DNA of 64,000 nucleotides from Aquificota bacterium. Its GTDB lineage: Bacteria > Aquificota > Aquificia > Aquificales > Aquificaceae. The translations under genes and the position numbers were made by a program. Numbering within the stretch: the stretch's first letter is position 1; each line of letters starts with the position of its first letter. Positions 23,635-32,970 of this stretch are shown here, in pieces. The stretch lies in NCBI GenBank assembly GCA_018771605.1, contig CP076324.1, positions 1-64,000 of the forward strand, given 5' to 3'. A model generated the notes under the pieces. The model saw nothing but the letters and a program-made list of their open reading frames with translations. It was not told the origin of the DNA and did no database searches.

Positions 23635-24791
23635 AATCAATTCTTAAGATTTCTATTAGGTTTTTACTATCTGGCAAAGGTTCAACCCAACTTGTATCCT
23701 TTATAGCCCTATTGGGTGTATCCCTTGGAGTGTCTGCCCTGCTTCTTACCATGGGAGTGTTTGCCGGCTTCCAGCATGAGCTAAAAGAAAAAATACTATC
23801 CGCATCACCCCATATAATTGTTAGCCTACTTGATGCCAATAAGGATTACAAAGATAAAATAGAGAATATTGAAGGCATAAAAAATGTTTACTCTGTAGCC
23901 TTATACCAAGGTCTTGTATCAAGGGAAGGCAGGATTTCCAGCGTAAGCGTAAAAGCCTTAACTCCAGAAGATGCTTATAGGATATACGGTGTAAAGCTAA
24001 GGGAAGGTGTGGCCGTTGGCGCAGGGTTGGCAGACATTTTAGGGCTTAAAAAGGATGAGGAAATTCTCCTTCTTTCTCCCATGGGACAGAGAACACCCTT
24101 TGGCTTTTTGCCAAGGGCGAGGAGCTATGTAGTGGAAGGCATATTTCAAAAGGGTGTTTTTGACCAAGACTATGCGACAGTTGTAATGGATATAAAAAGG
24201 GCAAGGGATTTTTTTGGTGATTCATACCAACTTTCTGGCTATGAGATATACCTAAGGGACCCCTACAAGGCGCAGGAGATAAGAAACAAAATAGAAAGGC
24301 TTTTGGGCCCAGGTGCCATAGTGCGTTCTTGGATAGACCTTAACAAGCCCCTTTTTAACGCCCTTCAGGTGGAAAAGGTAGGCATATTTTTTGTCCTAAT
24401 GCTTATGATAGTGATAGCTTCTTTTAACATTACAAGCCTGCTTTTTATGAAGGCAAGGGACAAGATGAAAGATATTGCCGTGTTAAGGACCTTTGGGTTA
24501 AAAAGTAGGCAGGTTATTTTTATCTTTCTACTACAGGGCCTTATGCTGGGTTCTCTTGGAACTCTTATAGGTCTTATACTTTCCCTTGTGGGAGCCTACT
24601 TTATAAACGAATACAAGCTAATAAGAGTGCCCGCGGATGTTTATCTTATGGACCATGTGCCTGTTTATTTTGAGATGAGGGATGTAATATCCACCTTGTT
24701 GGGTGCTCTGTTTCTTTCCTTGCTATCCAGCTTATTACCTGCCTATAGGGCAAGTAGGGAAGGTATAGTTAGGGTTTTGAGGAATGAATAG
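23631..24791 (+). CDS. Lipoprotein-releasing ABC transporter permease, LolC/LolE family
   Basis: 386 residues. One membrane helix near the start (FIALLGVSLGVSALLLTMGVF), a periplasmic MacB-like domain (~45-260), and three C-terminal helices around VLMLMIVIASFNI, LLQGLMLGSLGTLIGLILS and a final one before SSLLPAYRASR. This is the FtsX/MacB topology of LolC/E. The motif AVLRTFGLKSRQ is typical of the ATPase coupling helix. It extracts outer-membrane lipoproteins from the inner membrane together with the next gene product. A single LolC/E (LolF-like) rather than two is present here. Confidence 0.87.
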   Translation: MKSILKISIRFLLSGKGSTQLVSFIALLGVSLGVSALLLTMGVFAGFQHELKEKILSASPHIIVSLLDANKDYKDKIENIEGIKNVYSVALYQGLVSREGRISSVSVKALTPEDAYRIYGVKLREGVAVGAGLADILGLKKDEEILLLSPMGQRTPFGFLPRARSYVVEGIFQKGVFDQDYATVVMDIKRARDFFGDSYQLSGYEIYLRDPYKAQEIRNKIERLLGPGAIVRSWIDLNKPLFNALQVEKVGIFFVLMLMIVIASFNITSLLFMKARDKMKDIAVLRTFGLKSRQVIFIFLLQGLMLGSLGTLIGLILSLVGAYFINEYKLIRVPADVYLMDHVPVYFEMRDVISTLLGALFLSLLSSLLPAYRASREGIVRVLRNE

Positions 24792-25443
24792 GGTTCTTTA
24801 TACTAATGACCTTTGGAAGGTTTATCCTGGAGGGGTGGAAGCGCTAAAGGGTGTTGGCGTTGAGGTGTTTGAGGGAGAAGTTGTAGGCCTTATGGGGCCT
24901 TCTGGTTCTGGTAAAAGCACTCTACTACACCTTATAGCTGGCCTTGAAAAGCCCACAAAAGGTGAGATATACCTTTTTGGTAAAAACATCACGCATATGG
25001 ACGAGGATGGGTTGGCGGAGTTAAGGCAGAGGCATATAGGCTTTATATTCCAGTTTTATTACCTGTTGGAAGACTTTGATGTTTTAGAAAACCTTACCCT
25101 TGTAGGTGAGCTTGCTGGCGTGGAAAGGCCAAAGGAAAGGGCCATGGAGATTTTGGAATACTTGAGGCTTACCCATAGGTTAAAACATAGACCAAGCCAG
25201 CTTTCTGGTGGAGAACAGCAAAGAGTAGCTATAGGAAGAGCCTTGATGCTTAACCCAAAACTTCTTTTGGCGGATGAGCCAACGGGTAATCTGGACCTTG
25301 CGGAAGGCAAGAGGATCTTTGACCTCTTTTTAAGGCTAAGGGAAGAGAAAGGCCTCACCCTTTTGGTAGCCACACACAACGAGGAGCTAAAAACTTACTT
25401 TGACCGTATATACAGACTAAGGGACGGAAGGTTGGAGTTATAA
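24784..25443 (+). CDS. lolD: Lipoprotein-releasing ABC transporter ATPase, LolD family
   Basis: 219 residues. Walker [11 protein letters not shown]-loop [18 protein letters not shown], signature [14 protein letters not shown], Walker [13 protein letters not shown] and switch His in VATHNEE. The length and the FQ(F/H)xxLL Q-loop fit the LolD/MacB-ATPase subgroup. It starts inside the last 8 bases of the permease gene, so the pair is translationally coupled. Confidence 0.9.
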   Translation: MNRVLYTNDLWKVYPGGVEALKGVGVEVFEGEVVGLMGPSGSGKSTLLHLIAGLEKPTKGEIYLFGKNITHMDEDGLAELRQRHIGFIFQFYYLLEDFDVLENLTLVGELAGVERPKERAMEILEYLRLTHRLKHRPSQLSGGEQQRVAIGRALMLNPKLLLADEPTGNLDLAEGKRIFDLFLRLREEKGLTLLVATHNEELKTYFDRIYRLRDGRLEL

Positions 25444-25451
25444 TTATAGAT

Positions 25452-25778
25452 ATGTATTACCTTTTTCTTACACTTTTTATTATAGTGGCCCTTTTGCTTA
25501 TAGCGGTTGTGCTTATGCAAAGGAGCAGGGGGGATGTGGGCAGTGCCTTTGGCGGTATGGGACAAGGTGTTTTTGGTCCTGGCGGTGTGGATACCATACT
25601 TACAAAGATTACCTATTGGCTTGGTTTTACCCTCATGGCTTTGGCCATTATCCTTGCCCTAACCCATCCGTCCAAAAAGGGTTCCCTTATAAAGGATGAA
25701 GGTCAAAGAACTCCTATCCAAACCCAGCAAAACAACCCTCAGGGACAAAGCCCTACTCCTAGCACACATGCTAAATAA
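25452..25778 (+). CDS. secG: Protein translocase subunit SecG
   Basis: 108 residues with two membrane segments: LFLTLFIIVALLLIAVVLMQ and ITYWLGFTLMALAIILAL, separated by the conserved loop RSRGDVGSAFGG. The tail is hydrophilic and rich in Gln, Pro and Ser. It stimulates SecYEG-dependent export. The last 83 bases are shared with prmC in another frame. Confidence 0.92.
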   Translation: MYYLFLTLFIIVALLLIAVVLMQRSRGDVGSAFGGMGQGVFGPGGVDTILTKITYWLGFTLMALAIILALTHPSKKGSLIKDEGQRTPIQTQQNNPQGQSPTPSTHAK

Positions 25779-26511
25779 GGACCACAAAGACCTTTACCTT
25801 ATGGAAAGCCTTGAAGTGCCAATAGAAGTAGAAAGGGCCTTTTTTGAAGGTTTGGAGGCCTTAGAAAAAGGCTATCCCCTTCAGTATCTTCTTGGAGAGT
25901 GGGAGTTTTATGGGAAGAGCTTTTATGTAGAAGAAGGTGTTTTAATACCAAGGCCAGAAACAGAAGTGCTTGTGGAGGAGGTGTTAAAGAGGCTTCCAAA
26001 GGACAAAAGGCTTAGGGGTTTTGAAATAGGCGTGGGAACTGGATGCATAAGCATAAGCCTTTTGCTTCATTGTGAAAACCTTACCATGATAGCCAACGAC
26101 ATAAACATAAAAGCCCTAAGGCTTGCAAAAAGGAATGCCCAAAGGCATGGAGTTTATGATAGACTACTGCTTTTTGCTGGAGACCTCTTTGAGGCTTTAA
26201 AGCCTATCACCTTTGACTTTATAGTTTCAAACCCACCCTATATACCCAAAGAAAGGTGGGAAAGTTTGCCAGAAGGCGTAAAAAGGGAAGGTTATAATTC
26301 TCTTATTGGTGGGTTAAAAGGATGGGAGGTTTATGAAAAGGTGGCAGAAAGCTTAGACATTTATCTCAAAAGAGAAGGCTTTTTTGCCTTTGAAATAGGT
26401 CATGATCAAGGCGGAGTATTAAAAGAGCTTTTTGAAAGCAAGGGTTATAAGGTCCTTGTCCTAAAGGATTATTCTAACCAAGACAGGGTAATAGTAGGAT
26501 GGAGGTCTTAG
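25696..26511 (+). CDS. prmC: Peptide chain release factor N5-glutamine methyltransferase
   Basis: 271 residues. The N-terminal helical domain (MKVKELLSKPS, LLLAHMLNK) matches PrmC. LIPRPETEVLVEEVL is followed by the SAM motif EIGVGTGCISI (110-120) and the catalytic NPPY (179-182). It methylates the GGQ glutamine of RF1/RF2. Because the N-terminal domain aligns with the family from ATG 25696, the 83-bp overlap with secG appears real. Its 3' end overlaps the next gene by 13 bp. Confidence 0.92.
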   Translation: MKVKELLSKPSKTTLRDKALLLAHMLNKDHKDLYLMESLEVPIEVERAFFEGLEALEKGYPLQYLLGEWEFYGKSFYVEEGVLIPRPETEVLVEEVLKRLPKDKRLRGFEIGVGTGCISISLLLHCENLTMIANDINIKALRLAKRNAQRHGVYDRLLLFAGDLFEALKPITFDFIVSNPPYIPKERWESLPEGVKREGYNSLIGGLKGWEVYEKVAESLDIYLKREGFFAFEIGHDQGGVLKELFESKGYKVLVLKDYSNQDRVIVGWRS

Positions 26512-27731
26512 GTTTTCTCTTAGGGACCCTTTTTTTCATACTGCTTGAGGCCTTTTTTGCAGGCTCAGAAATAGCCCTTGTAAGCGTAGATAAAGGAAAA
26601 GTTTTGAGCCTGTACAGAAGAACCAAACAAGACTTTTTAAAGGACTTTCATGATAATCCAGAAGAGTATATAACCCTAACTATGCTTGGCTATACCATAA
26701 GCATAGTTTTTGCTTCCACCTTTTATACTCTGGCAGTGCTACAGCTTTCGGAGTATTTCCCCATTATTAAGGGCTTTGAAGTAATACTTTCTTCCACCCT
26801 TGTAATTTTTACCCTGCTTCTTGGAGAAATATTACCAAAAAGCTTATATCAAAAACACGCAGAAAGGCTTTTCTTCCCATCCCTATGGATACTCAGCAAG
26901 CTAAGAATTTTTACAAAACCTCTACTTGTTTTTGCAAGGGTCATAAGCAGGTTTATAACGGACCTTCTAAAGGATAAATACAAGGAAAAGCTTGAAAAAG
27001 AAGACCTAATTAAACTAATGGAGGAAATATCTTCAAAAGAAGAAAGCCTTCGTATAGCCATGCGTATTATTTCCTCAAAGTACATTTTTATAACAGAAGA
27101 AATAAAGCCCATACAAGAGGTGGTTATGGTAGAAGAAAACACAAATATAGAGCGGGTAATGGAAATTATGAAAAAGAACAAATACAGAAGATTGCCCGTA
27201 TATAGCGGAAAGATGGACAATATTGTTGGGTATGTGGACCTTTTTGACTTAATTCAAAGCAAACATGCTACTTCTATAAAAGAATTAACAAGACCTATAC
27301 ACTTCTTTTCCGAGTTTACCACCATTGAAAAGGCCTTTGAAGTTTTCAAGAAGAGTAAGGAACAGATGGCTGTGGTTGTGGATGAAAGGGGCAATCTTTT
27401 GGGAATAATTACATGGGACGACTTACAAGGATACATTATTGGTGGTCTATCGGAAGGAACAAAGGAGGAAGAAGAGGACTTTGTTGAAATAGAGAAGGGC
27501 AAATGGATAGTGGATGGAGGTGTGGAAAGGGAAAAGTTTGAAAGGTTTTTCAACCTTAAGCTTCCAGAGGGACCCTACAACACCCTGGGCGGCTTTTTGT
27601 GCTTTTACCTTGGCAGGATACCAGAAAAGGGTTATACCATAGACTACGAAGGCTATCGCTTTAAGGTAGTTCAAAGGGACAATAAAAGGGTTATAAAGGT
27701 AATGGTGGAGAGCCATGTACCACAGGACTAA
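26499..27731 (+). CDS. CNNM/CorC (HlyC-CorC) family membrane protein with CBS pair
   Basis: 410 residues. DUF21 membrane domain (1-~170): FILLEAFFAGSEIALVSVD, then ILGEILPK-type LLLGEILPKSLYQ. Two CBS domains follow (EEIKPIQEVVMVEENT to VDLFDLIQ; TTIEKAFEVFKK to GIITWDDLQG), then a CorC/HlyC C-terminal domain (GGVEREKFERFFNLKLP, YNTLGGFLCFYLGRIP). The family is tied to Mg2+ or Co2+ efflux and Mg2+ homeostasis, with CBS domains sensing ATP-Mg. The ion is not known here. It overlaps radC by 17 bp. Confidence 0.87.
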   Translation: MEVLGFLLGTLFFILLEAFFAGSEIALVSVDKGKVLSLYRRTKQDFLKDFHDNPEEYITLTMLGYTISIVFASTFYTLAVLQLSEYFPIIKGFEVILSSTLVIFTLLLGEILPKSLYQKHAERLFFPSLWILSKLRIFTKPLLVFARVISRFITDLLKDKYKEKLEKEDLIKLMEEISSKEESLRIAMRIISSKYIFITEEIKPIQEVVMVEENTNIERVMEIMKKNKYRRLPVYSGKMDNIVGYVDLFDLIQSKHATSIKELTRPIHFFSEFTTIEKAFEVFKKSKEQMAVVVDERGNLLGIITWDDLQGYIIGGLSEGTKEEEEDFVEIEKGKWIVDGGVEREKFERFFNLKLPEGPYNTLGGFLCFYLGRIPEKGYTIDYEGYRFKVVQRDNKRVIKVMVESHVPQD

Positions 27732-28392
27732 GAGCTTACGGGATATGCCAGAGGACCTCAAACCAAGGGAAAAGATGCTTAGCCTTGGTGCAGAAAAGCT
27801 ATCGGAAGAGGAGCTTTTGGCCATAGTGTTGGGTTCTGGCACAAAGGATATGGATGTGCTATCCCTATCAAAAGAAATAGTTAAGATGGGCTGGAAGGAG
27901 CTTTCTCAACTTTCTCCACAAGAGCTTATGAAGAGGTTTAAGGGCATCGGTGAGGCAAAGGCTTGTCAGATAAAGGCCATATTGGAGCTGGCAAAAAGGA
28001 TAAGCGACCCCTATGAGGGTGTTTTTATAAACAACCCGGAGGATGCCTACGGCTTTTTAAAAAGTAAGGTGGATGAAAGAAGAGAGCATTTAATCTGTCT
28101 TTACCTTAGCCCTACCAACAGACTTATATCTTATGAGATAATAGCCATAGGGAGGATGAACGCCTTGCACGCAGAGCCAAAGGAGATACTCTACCACGCC
28201 ATAAACACAGCCTGTTATGGCATAATACTTGCCCATAACCACCCCAAGGGTGAGCTAAAGCCTTCAAGGGAAGACATAGAATTTACCAAAAGGGTTAAAA
28301 AGGCTTGTGAGCTTATGGGCTTTGAGCTTCTTGACCATTTGATAATAAACAGCAAGGGTTATTTTTCTATGAAAAGGGAGGGCTACCTTTGA
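27715..28392 (+). CDS. radC: RadC family JAB-domain protein
   Basis: 225 residues. N-terminal UPF0758 domain with RDMPEDLKPREKML and helix-hairpin-helix-like FKGIGEAKACQIKA. The MPN/JAB domain carries the metal motif AHNHPKGELKPSREDIEFT (HxHx7Sx2D). The ancient radC link to DNA repair is doubtful, and the biochemical role is unknown. It is embedded in the mtnA-comF operon, overlapping both neighbours. Confidence 0.9.
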   Translation: MYHRTKSLRDMPEDLKPREKMLSLGAEKLSEEELLAIVLGSGTKDMDVLSLSKEIVKMGWKELSQLSPQELMKRFKGIGEAKACQIKAILELAKRISDPYEGVFINNPEDAYGFLKSKVDERREHLICLYLSPTNRLISYEIIAIGRMNALHAEPKEILYHAINTACYGIILAHNHPKGELKPSREDIEFTKRVKKACELMGFELLDHLIINSKGYFSMKREGYL

Positions 28393-29042
28393 TAAGCCTT
28401 TTACAGGTTTTTGGCCTTGCTAAGGGGGATTGCAAGGTCTGTGGCTCAAGCTTTAGAGGAAGGAACCAAGGCTTTATATGTGAAGAATGTCTAAGCAACC
28501 TAAGGCCTTACCATCCTATGGATTACAGCCACAGGCTTGATTATGTGTTTTCCTATAGGGTCTTTGGCCTTTATGAAGGCACTCTCAAGGAGATGATACA
28601 CTGTATAAAGTTTGATAACTCAAAAAGCCTTGCCTTAAGGCTTGGAAAGATAATAAAAGAACACTTATGGGAATACATAAGGGAGATAGAGCCAGACCTT
28701 ATAACCTTTCCGCCCTTGAATTTAAGAAGGTTTTGGAACAGGGGCTTTAATCATATGGAGTATATCTTAAAGGGTGCAGAAGTGCCATACCTTAAAGCCT
28801 TCAAAAGGACCGATATGGCCCCGCCCCTTGCCCTTTTGGATAAAGAAGAAAGAAGTAAGGCAGTTTTGGGACACAAACTAAGAGAAGAGCTTACTGACCA
28901 CTTTGAAGACAAAAAAGTTCTAATCGTGGATGACCTTCTTACTACCGGCTCAACCATAAAAAGGCTTGCCTACCTTCTTATGTCTGTGGGAGCCAAGGAA
29001 GTGCATGCCTACTTTGTGGCAAGGGCTAAACCTTCTGCATAA
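28389..29042 (+). CDS. comF: ComF family phosphoribosyltransferase-like protein
   Basis: 217 residues. An N-terminal zinc-type cysteine set (CKVCG, CEECL), [10 protein letters not shown], then [11 protein letters not shown] and the PRPP motif [14 protein letters not shown]. ComF is required for DNA uptake in naturally transforming bacteria; thermophilic Aquificales are plausibly competent. Last gene of its operon. Its 3' end overlaps the convergent aminotransferase by 17 bp with no terminator visible. Confidence 0.9.
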   Translation: MISLLQVFGLAKGDCKVCGSSFRGRNQGFICEECLSNLRPYHPMDYSHRLDYVFSYRVFGLYEGTLKEMIHCIKFDNSKSLALRLGKIIKEHLWEYIREIEPDLITFPPLNLRRFWNRGFNHMEYILKGAEVPYLKAFKRTDMAPPLALLDKEERSKAVLGHKLREELTDHFEDKKVLIVDDLLTTGSTIKRLAYLLMSVGAKEVHAYFVARAKPSA

Positions 29043-30237
29043 ATTTCTCAAAAGCTTTTTTTATGCCCCTTATGGCCTGCCTTATTCGGTGTTCGTTTTC
29101 TACAAGGGCAAACCTTACATAGCCTTCCCCATACTCTCCAAAACCTATGCCGGGAGAGACTGCCACCTTTGCCTCTCTCAAAAGGAAAAGTGAAAAGTCA
29201 AGGGAGTTCATGCCTATCTCACGAGGGATTTTTGCCCAAACAAACATGCTACCTTTTGGCTTTTCCACCTGCCAACCTACGCGGTTAAGACCCTCCACAA
29301 GCACATCCCTCCTTTTTCTATACACTTCCCTGTTTTTTTCCACTATCTCATATGGACTATCAAGAGCTATTATAGATGCTACTTGTATGGGTGTAAACAC
29401 TCCATAGTCTAAATAGCTTTTAAGGTGCGCCAAGTTCTTTATAAGCACCTCATTACCCACCATAAAGGCTACCCTCCAGCCCGCCATAGAAAAGCCTTTG
29501 GACATGGAATAGATTTCCACGGCCACATCCTTAGCGCCTTCTACTTGGAGTATGCTTGGCGGTTCATAACCATCAAAGCCAAGGTCTGCGTAAGCAAAGT
29601 CGTGTATTATCCATACCCCTTCCCTTTTTGCAAGACTTACTACCTCTTTGAAAAAGTCAAGGCCTACGCAAAGGGTGGTAGGATTGTGAGGAAAGCTCAA
29701 CACAATAGCCTTTGGCTTTCTAAAAGAAGCCCTCAAAATATCATGTATCTTTTTGAGAAAGCTTTCTTCAAAATCTTCTCCTTCCTCTGGCATTATGGGA
29801 ACTGATATGGCATCCCCACCCGCTATAATGGGTGCATAGTAGTGGATCGGATAGGTGGGGTTGGGAACGATTACCGTATCACCCGGTTCAAGAAGGGCAA
29901 GCATTAGGTGAGAATAGCCTTCTTTTGCCCCTATGGTGAGTATGGCTTCCCTTTCTGGGTCCAACTCCACTCCATATCGCCTTTTGTAAAAATCGCATAT
30001 GGCCTTCCTTAGCCTTGGTATGCCCTTTGAGGCAGAATATCCATGCACATTGTCCCTTTTTGCTACTTCACATAGTTTTTCTACTATATGGGGAGCTGGT
30101 GGAAGGTCTGGATTTCCCATACCAAGGTCCACAATATCTTCACCCTCCCTTCTTAGCTTATACTTCAGTTCATTTACCATGGCAAACACATACTTGGGCA
30201 ACCTGCTAACCCTTGGAAACATCCAACTTTCACTCAT
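29026..30237 (-). CDS. Class I/II PLP aminotransferase, AlaC-like
   Basis: 403 residues of the fold-type I family. Visible: [51 protein letters not shown] and the PLP lysine in [12 protein letters not shown], plus [15 protein letters not shown] at the end. This pattern matches AlaC/AspC-type enzymes that make alanine from pyruvate and glutamate, a plausible exit from reductive TCA-derived pyruvate. The substrate is inferred. Its start overlaps the DksA-like gene by 8 bp, so they form an operon. Confidence 0.88.
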   Translation of the reverse strand: MSESWMFPRVSRLPKYVFAMVNELKYKLRREGEDIVDLGMGNPDLPPAPHIVEKLCEVAKRDNVHGYSASKGIPRLRKAICDFYKRRYGVELDPEREAILTIGAKEGYSHLMLALLEPGDTVIVPNPTYPIHYYAPIIAGGDAISVPIMPEEGEDFEESFLKKIHDILRASFRKPKAIVLSFPHNPTTLCVGLDFFKEVVSLAKREGVWIIHDFAYADLGFDGYEPPSILQVEGAKDVAVEIYSMSKGFSMAGWRVAFMVGNEVLIKNLAHLKSYLDYGVFTPIQVASIIALDSPYEIVEKNREVYRKRRDVLVEGLNRVGWQVEKPKGSMFVWAKIPREIGMNSLDFSLFLLREAKVAVSPGIGFGEYGEGYVRFALVENEHRIRQAIRGIKKAFEKFMQKV

Positions 30238-30595
30238 TTTCCCTTTCCTCTTCCAATTCTTTGCAGTTTATACACATAGTAGTTACAGGCCTTGCCTTTA
30301 ACCTTTCAAAGGGTATGGTGGCACCGCAGTTTTCACATATGCCGTAGGTGCCTTGTTCTATCTTCATAAGGGCATAATCAATCTTTCTAAGCAGCTTCAA
30401 TTCCCTTGTCTTTATTCTTTGAAGGTTAAGGTATCTGCCCGCTTCTATATTGGCCCTGTCTATCTCATCTCCACCCTCAAAGGCCACGTTGGAAGGGTCC
30501 TTTATCTGCTCCTCCGCATGTTTTATTATCTTTTCCCTAAGCCTTAATAGGTCTTCCCTCAGCTCCGCTATCTGTTCAGGAGAAAGATGATGCAT
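30230..30595 (-). CDS. dksA: DksA/TraR family transcription factor
   Basis: 121 residues from ATG 30595, the first start after the shared promoter; an upstream start at 30628 would run into the divergent gene. A coiled coil carries DEIDRA, equivalent to the DxxDxA tip of DksA that enters the RNA polymerase secondary channel. The C4 zinc finger is CENCG...CINCKE, with [10 protein letters not shown] between. It probably modulates rRNA or ribosomal-gene promoters with ppGpp. It is divergent from a DUF1122-like gene, with 19 bp between starts. Confidence 0.87.
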   Translation of the reverse strand: MHHLSPEQIAELREDLLRLREKIIKHAEEQIKDPSNVAFEGGDEIDRANIEAGRYLNLQRIKTRELKLLRKIDYALMKIEQGTYGICENCGATIPFERLKARPVTTMCINCKELEEERENE

Positions 30596-30598
30596 AAT

Positions 30599-30612
30599 CT
30601 TATAATTATAAG
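30599..30612. promoter_or_regulatory. Symmetric divergent promoter with back-to-back -10 boxes
   Basis: CTTATAATTATAAG is a perfect 14-bp palindrome. It supplies TATAAT on the plus strand (30601-30606, 8 nt before ATG 30615) and TATAAT on the minus strand (30610-30605, 9 nt before ATG 30595). Neither gene has a Shine-Dalgarno, so both mRNAs should be leaderless and the two promoters should compete for RNA polymerase. Confidence 0.6.
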
Positions 30613-30614
30613 CC

Positions 30615-31037
30615 ATGGAAGACTTCAAGAAGGAGTTAAGCCAGTATTTTTACCTACATAAAGTGGAAGTTGGTAGGTTCGTAGAGGAAGAAAACATAAC
30701 CCTTGCAAAGGATGGGAAAAGACTTATGTACATAAAAGCCTTTTACGGTAGGAAGCCCTACTGGAAGGAATGGGTAGAGCTATTTCATATAGACCCAAGC
30801 TTCTTTGGGTCCAACTTTGAAGATAAGCTTTATCAGATCATATCAAAATACTTTAGAAGGGTCTTTGTAGAATACTACGAAGACAAGCAAACCCTTGAGG
30901 AATTGAAATCAGGTAAGCCAGCAGAAGAAACAAGACTGGGTTCAAAGCTCAAAGCATTGGGCTACAAATACTTTAGAGATTGGTATTATCCAGAGGGTTG
31001 GATGGAAGGGGGCTATAAGTTGCAGGCGGAAAGATGA
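30615..31037 (+). CDS. DUF1122-like protein of unknown function
   Basis: 140 residues, soluble, rich in aromatic and charged residues. The C-terminal stretch GSKLKALGYKYFRDWYYPEG followed by WMEGGYKLQAE recalls DUF1122, a family of archaeal and Aquificales proteins of unknown role. No membrane segment or signal peptide. It shares a symmetric promoter with the DksA-like gene and precedes rplM, suggesting a link to growth control; that is inference. Confidence 0.6.
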   Translation: MEDFKKELSQYFYLHKVEVGRFVEEENITLAKDGKRLMYIKAFYGRKPYWKEWVELFHIDPSFFGSNFEDKLYQIISKYFRRVFVEYYEDKQTLEELKSGKPAEETRLGSKLKALGYKYFRDWYYPEGWMEGGYKLQAER

Positions 31038-31045
31038 AAATATGT

Positions 31046-31051
31046 TATAAT
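31046..31051 (+). promoter_or_regulatory. Extended -10 promoter of rplM-rpsI-argC
   Basis: TGTTATAAT gives an extended -10 box 37 bp before the rplM ATG. Unlike nearby genes, this one has a leader with Shine-Dalgarno (GGAAGGAG, ~31075-31082). A TTGCAG at 31020 is 20 bp away, too far for a standard -35. Confidence 0.5.
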
Positions 31052-31088
31052 AAGTTTTTCTGAATAAAGCTTTGGAAGGAGAAGAAGG

Positions 31089-31523
31089 ATGAAGACCTAC
31101 CATGTTAGGAAAGAAGATGTTGTAAGAGATTGGTGGGTAGTAGATGCAGAAGGGAAAGTTTTGGGAAGGCTTGCTTCCCAGATAGCAAAGGTGCTTATGG
31201 GAAAGCATAAACCTTACTATCAGCCAGATGTAGACTGTGGCGACTTTGTAATAGTCCTTAATGCGGACAAGGTGGTTGTCACTGGTAAAAAGATGGAGCA
31301 GAAGAAATACCAATTCCATTCCAACTATCCCGGAGGGCTAAAGGAAAGAAGTTTGGCATGGATGCTTCAAAACAAGCCAGAAGAGGTAATAAGGCTTGCG
31401 GTAAAAAGGATGCTACCTAAAAACAGACTGGGCCACAGGATGTTAAAGAGATTAAAGATATACAGCGGCCCAAACCACCCGCACATTGCACAACAGCCTA
31501 AAAACTTGGAGGTTGAGGCATGA
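31089..31523 (+). CDS. rplM: Ribosomal protein uL13
   Basis: 144 residues of normal length. Family marks: [57 protein letters not shown] and [18 protein letters not shown]. Large-subunit protein bound early to 23S rRNA. Paired with rpsI as usual; their ends overlap by 4 bp. Confidence 0.97.
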   Translation: MKTYHVRKEDVVRDWWVVDAEGKVLGRLASQIAKVLMGKHKPYYQPDVDCGDFVIVLNADKVVVTGKKMEQKKYQFHSNYPGGLKERSLAWMLQNKPEEVIRLAVKRMLPKNRLGHRMLKRLKIYSGPNHPHIAQQPKNLEVEA

Positions 31524-31963
31524 CCTTGGTAAGGCTTAAAGACTTTAAAATAGGCTTTGACAACTCCTACTATGGCACTGGCAGGAGAAAAGAAAGCGTA
31601 GCAAGAGTGTGGCTTGTAAGAGGCACAGACAAGCAGATAGTTAAAGTAAAAGAAAGCGGTAAAGAGTATGACCTAAAACAATACGTTCAAAGGGAAACTC
31701 TCTACAATAAGGTCCTCTATCCTCTAAGGCTAACAGGCCTTGAAGGGCGTTTTGGGATATATGCAACCGTTAGCGGTGGTGGTATAAGCGGTCAGGCGGA
31801 AGCCATTATGTATGGTATTGCCAAAGCCCTTCTTAAATACAACCCAGATTTGAGAACAACCCTCAAAAAGGCTGGACTTCTTAAGAGGGATGCAAGAGAG
31901 AAGGAAAGAAAGAAGTATGGACTCATGAAGGCAAGAAAAGCTTACAGATGGAGCAAGAGATAA
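31520..31963 (+). CDS. rpsI: Ribosomal protein uS9
   Basis: 147 residues. [16 protein letters not shown] near the start, [22 protein letters not shown] and the C-terminal [17 protein letters not shown] whose basic tail reaches the P-site tRNA. The first ~15 residues are a short extension compared with E. coli. Translationally coupled to rplM; its last 16 bases overlap argC, joining ribosomal and arginine genes in one transcript. Confidence 0.97.
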   Translation: MTLVRLKDFKIGFDNSYYGTGRRKESVARVWLVRGTDKQIVKVKESGKEYDLKQYVQRETLYNKVLYPLRLTGLEGRFGIYATVSGGGISGQAEAIMYGIAKALLKYNPDLRTTLKKAGLLKRDAREKERKKYGLMKARKAYRWSKR

Positions 31964-32970
31964 AAGTATGTGTATATGGTGCCACCGGTTATACCGGTGT
32001 TGAGCTTTTAAGACTGCTTTTGAACCACCCCCATGTGAAGGTTTCTTCCCTTACATCTCAATCCTATTTTGGTAAAAAGCTTTATGATGTTTTCCCCCAC
32101 TTTGGAGCGAGTCCTATAGGCCATATGCACCTTCTACAAGAACCAGAAGAGGATTTTGATGTGGCCTTTTTGTGCCTTCCTCATGAGGCTTCCCTTGAGC
32201 TTGTACCACAGCTTTTAAAAAAAGGTAAAAAGGTTATAGACCTTTCTGGCGCCTACAGGATAAAGGACCTCAAAAGTTATCCAGAGTATTATGGCTTTGA
32301 GCATACATACCCAGAGGTGTTGCAAAGGGCAGTATACGGATTGCCAGAGGTCTTTAGAGAAGATATAAAAAAGTCCTACCTTGTGGCAAACCCGGGCTGT
32401 TATCCAACGGCTACCTTACTTGCCCTATACCCACTGCTAAAAGAGAAGATAGGCTTAGAATTGGTTATAGTAGACGCTCTTTCTGGCGTCTCTGGTGCTG
32501 GTAGGAAAACCACTCAAAAGTTTCATTATCCCGAAATGGAAGCCAACGCCTTTGCCTATTCCGTAGAAAAGCACAGACACACGCCAGAGATGGAAGATGT
32601 GATAAAAAGGATAGCCAATAGGGAAATAAAGGTAAGGTTCACTCCTCAGGTTATACCCTTAGTAAGGGGCATGATGGCAAAGGTATATGTGAAAGCCGAA
32701 AAAATTAACTATGAGGAGCTTTATAGAGAAACGTACAAGGAAGAGCCTTTTATAGTGCTATCTAAGGAACCGCCCCACATAAAGCATGCGTTGGGAACCA
32801 ATTTCTGTTTTATATACCACCATTATGATGAAAAAAGCTCTATACTTGAGATAATAAGCGTTATAGATAACCTCGGAAAGGGTGCCTCATCCCAGGCTGT
32901 GCAGAACTTTAATCTTTTAATGGGTATTGAAGAAACATGTGCTTTGAAACACACATCCATATATCCCTAA
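31948..32970 (+). CDS. argC: N-acetyl-gamma-glutamyl-phosphate reductase
   Basis: 340 residues. NADP-binding [18 protein letters not shown], the dehydrogenase motif [15 protein letters not shown] with the catalytic Cys, and the His-bearing [10 protein letters not shown] region. It reduces N-acetylglutamyl phosphate to the semialdehyde in arginine synthesis. The start lies in the rpsI 3' end. The 3' end overlaps the convergent GTPase gene by 4 bp. Confidence 0.95.
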   Translation: MEQEIKVCVYGATGYTGVELLRLLLNHPHVKVSSLTSQSYFGKKLYDVFPHFGASPIGHMHLLQEPEEDFDVAFLCLPHEASLELVPQLLKKGKKVIDLSGAYRIKDLKSYPEYYGFEHTYPEVLQRAVYGLPEVFREDIKKSYLVANPGCYPTATLLALYPLLKEKIGLELVIVDALSGVSGAGRKTTQKFHYPEMEANAFAYSVEKHRHTPEMEDVIKRIANREIKVRFTPQVIPLVRGMMAKVYVKAEKINYEELYRETYKEEPFIVLSKEPPHIKHALGTNFCFIYHHYDEKSSILEIISVIDNLGKGASSQAVQNFNLLMGIEETCALKHTSIYP

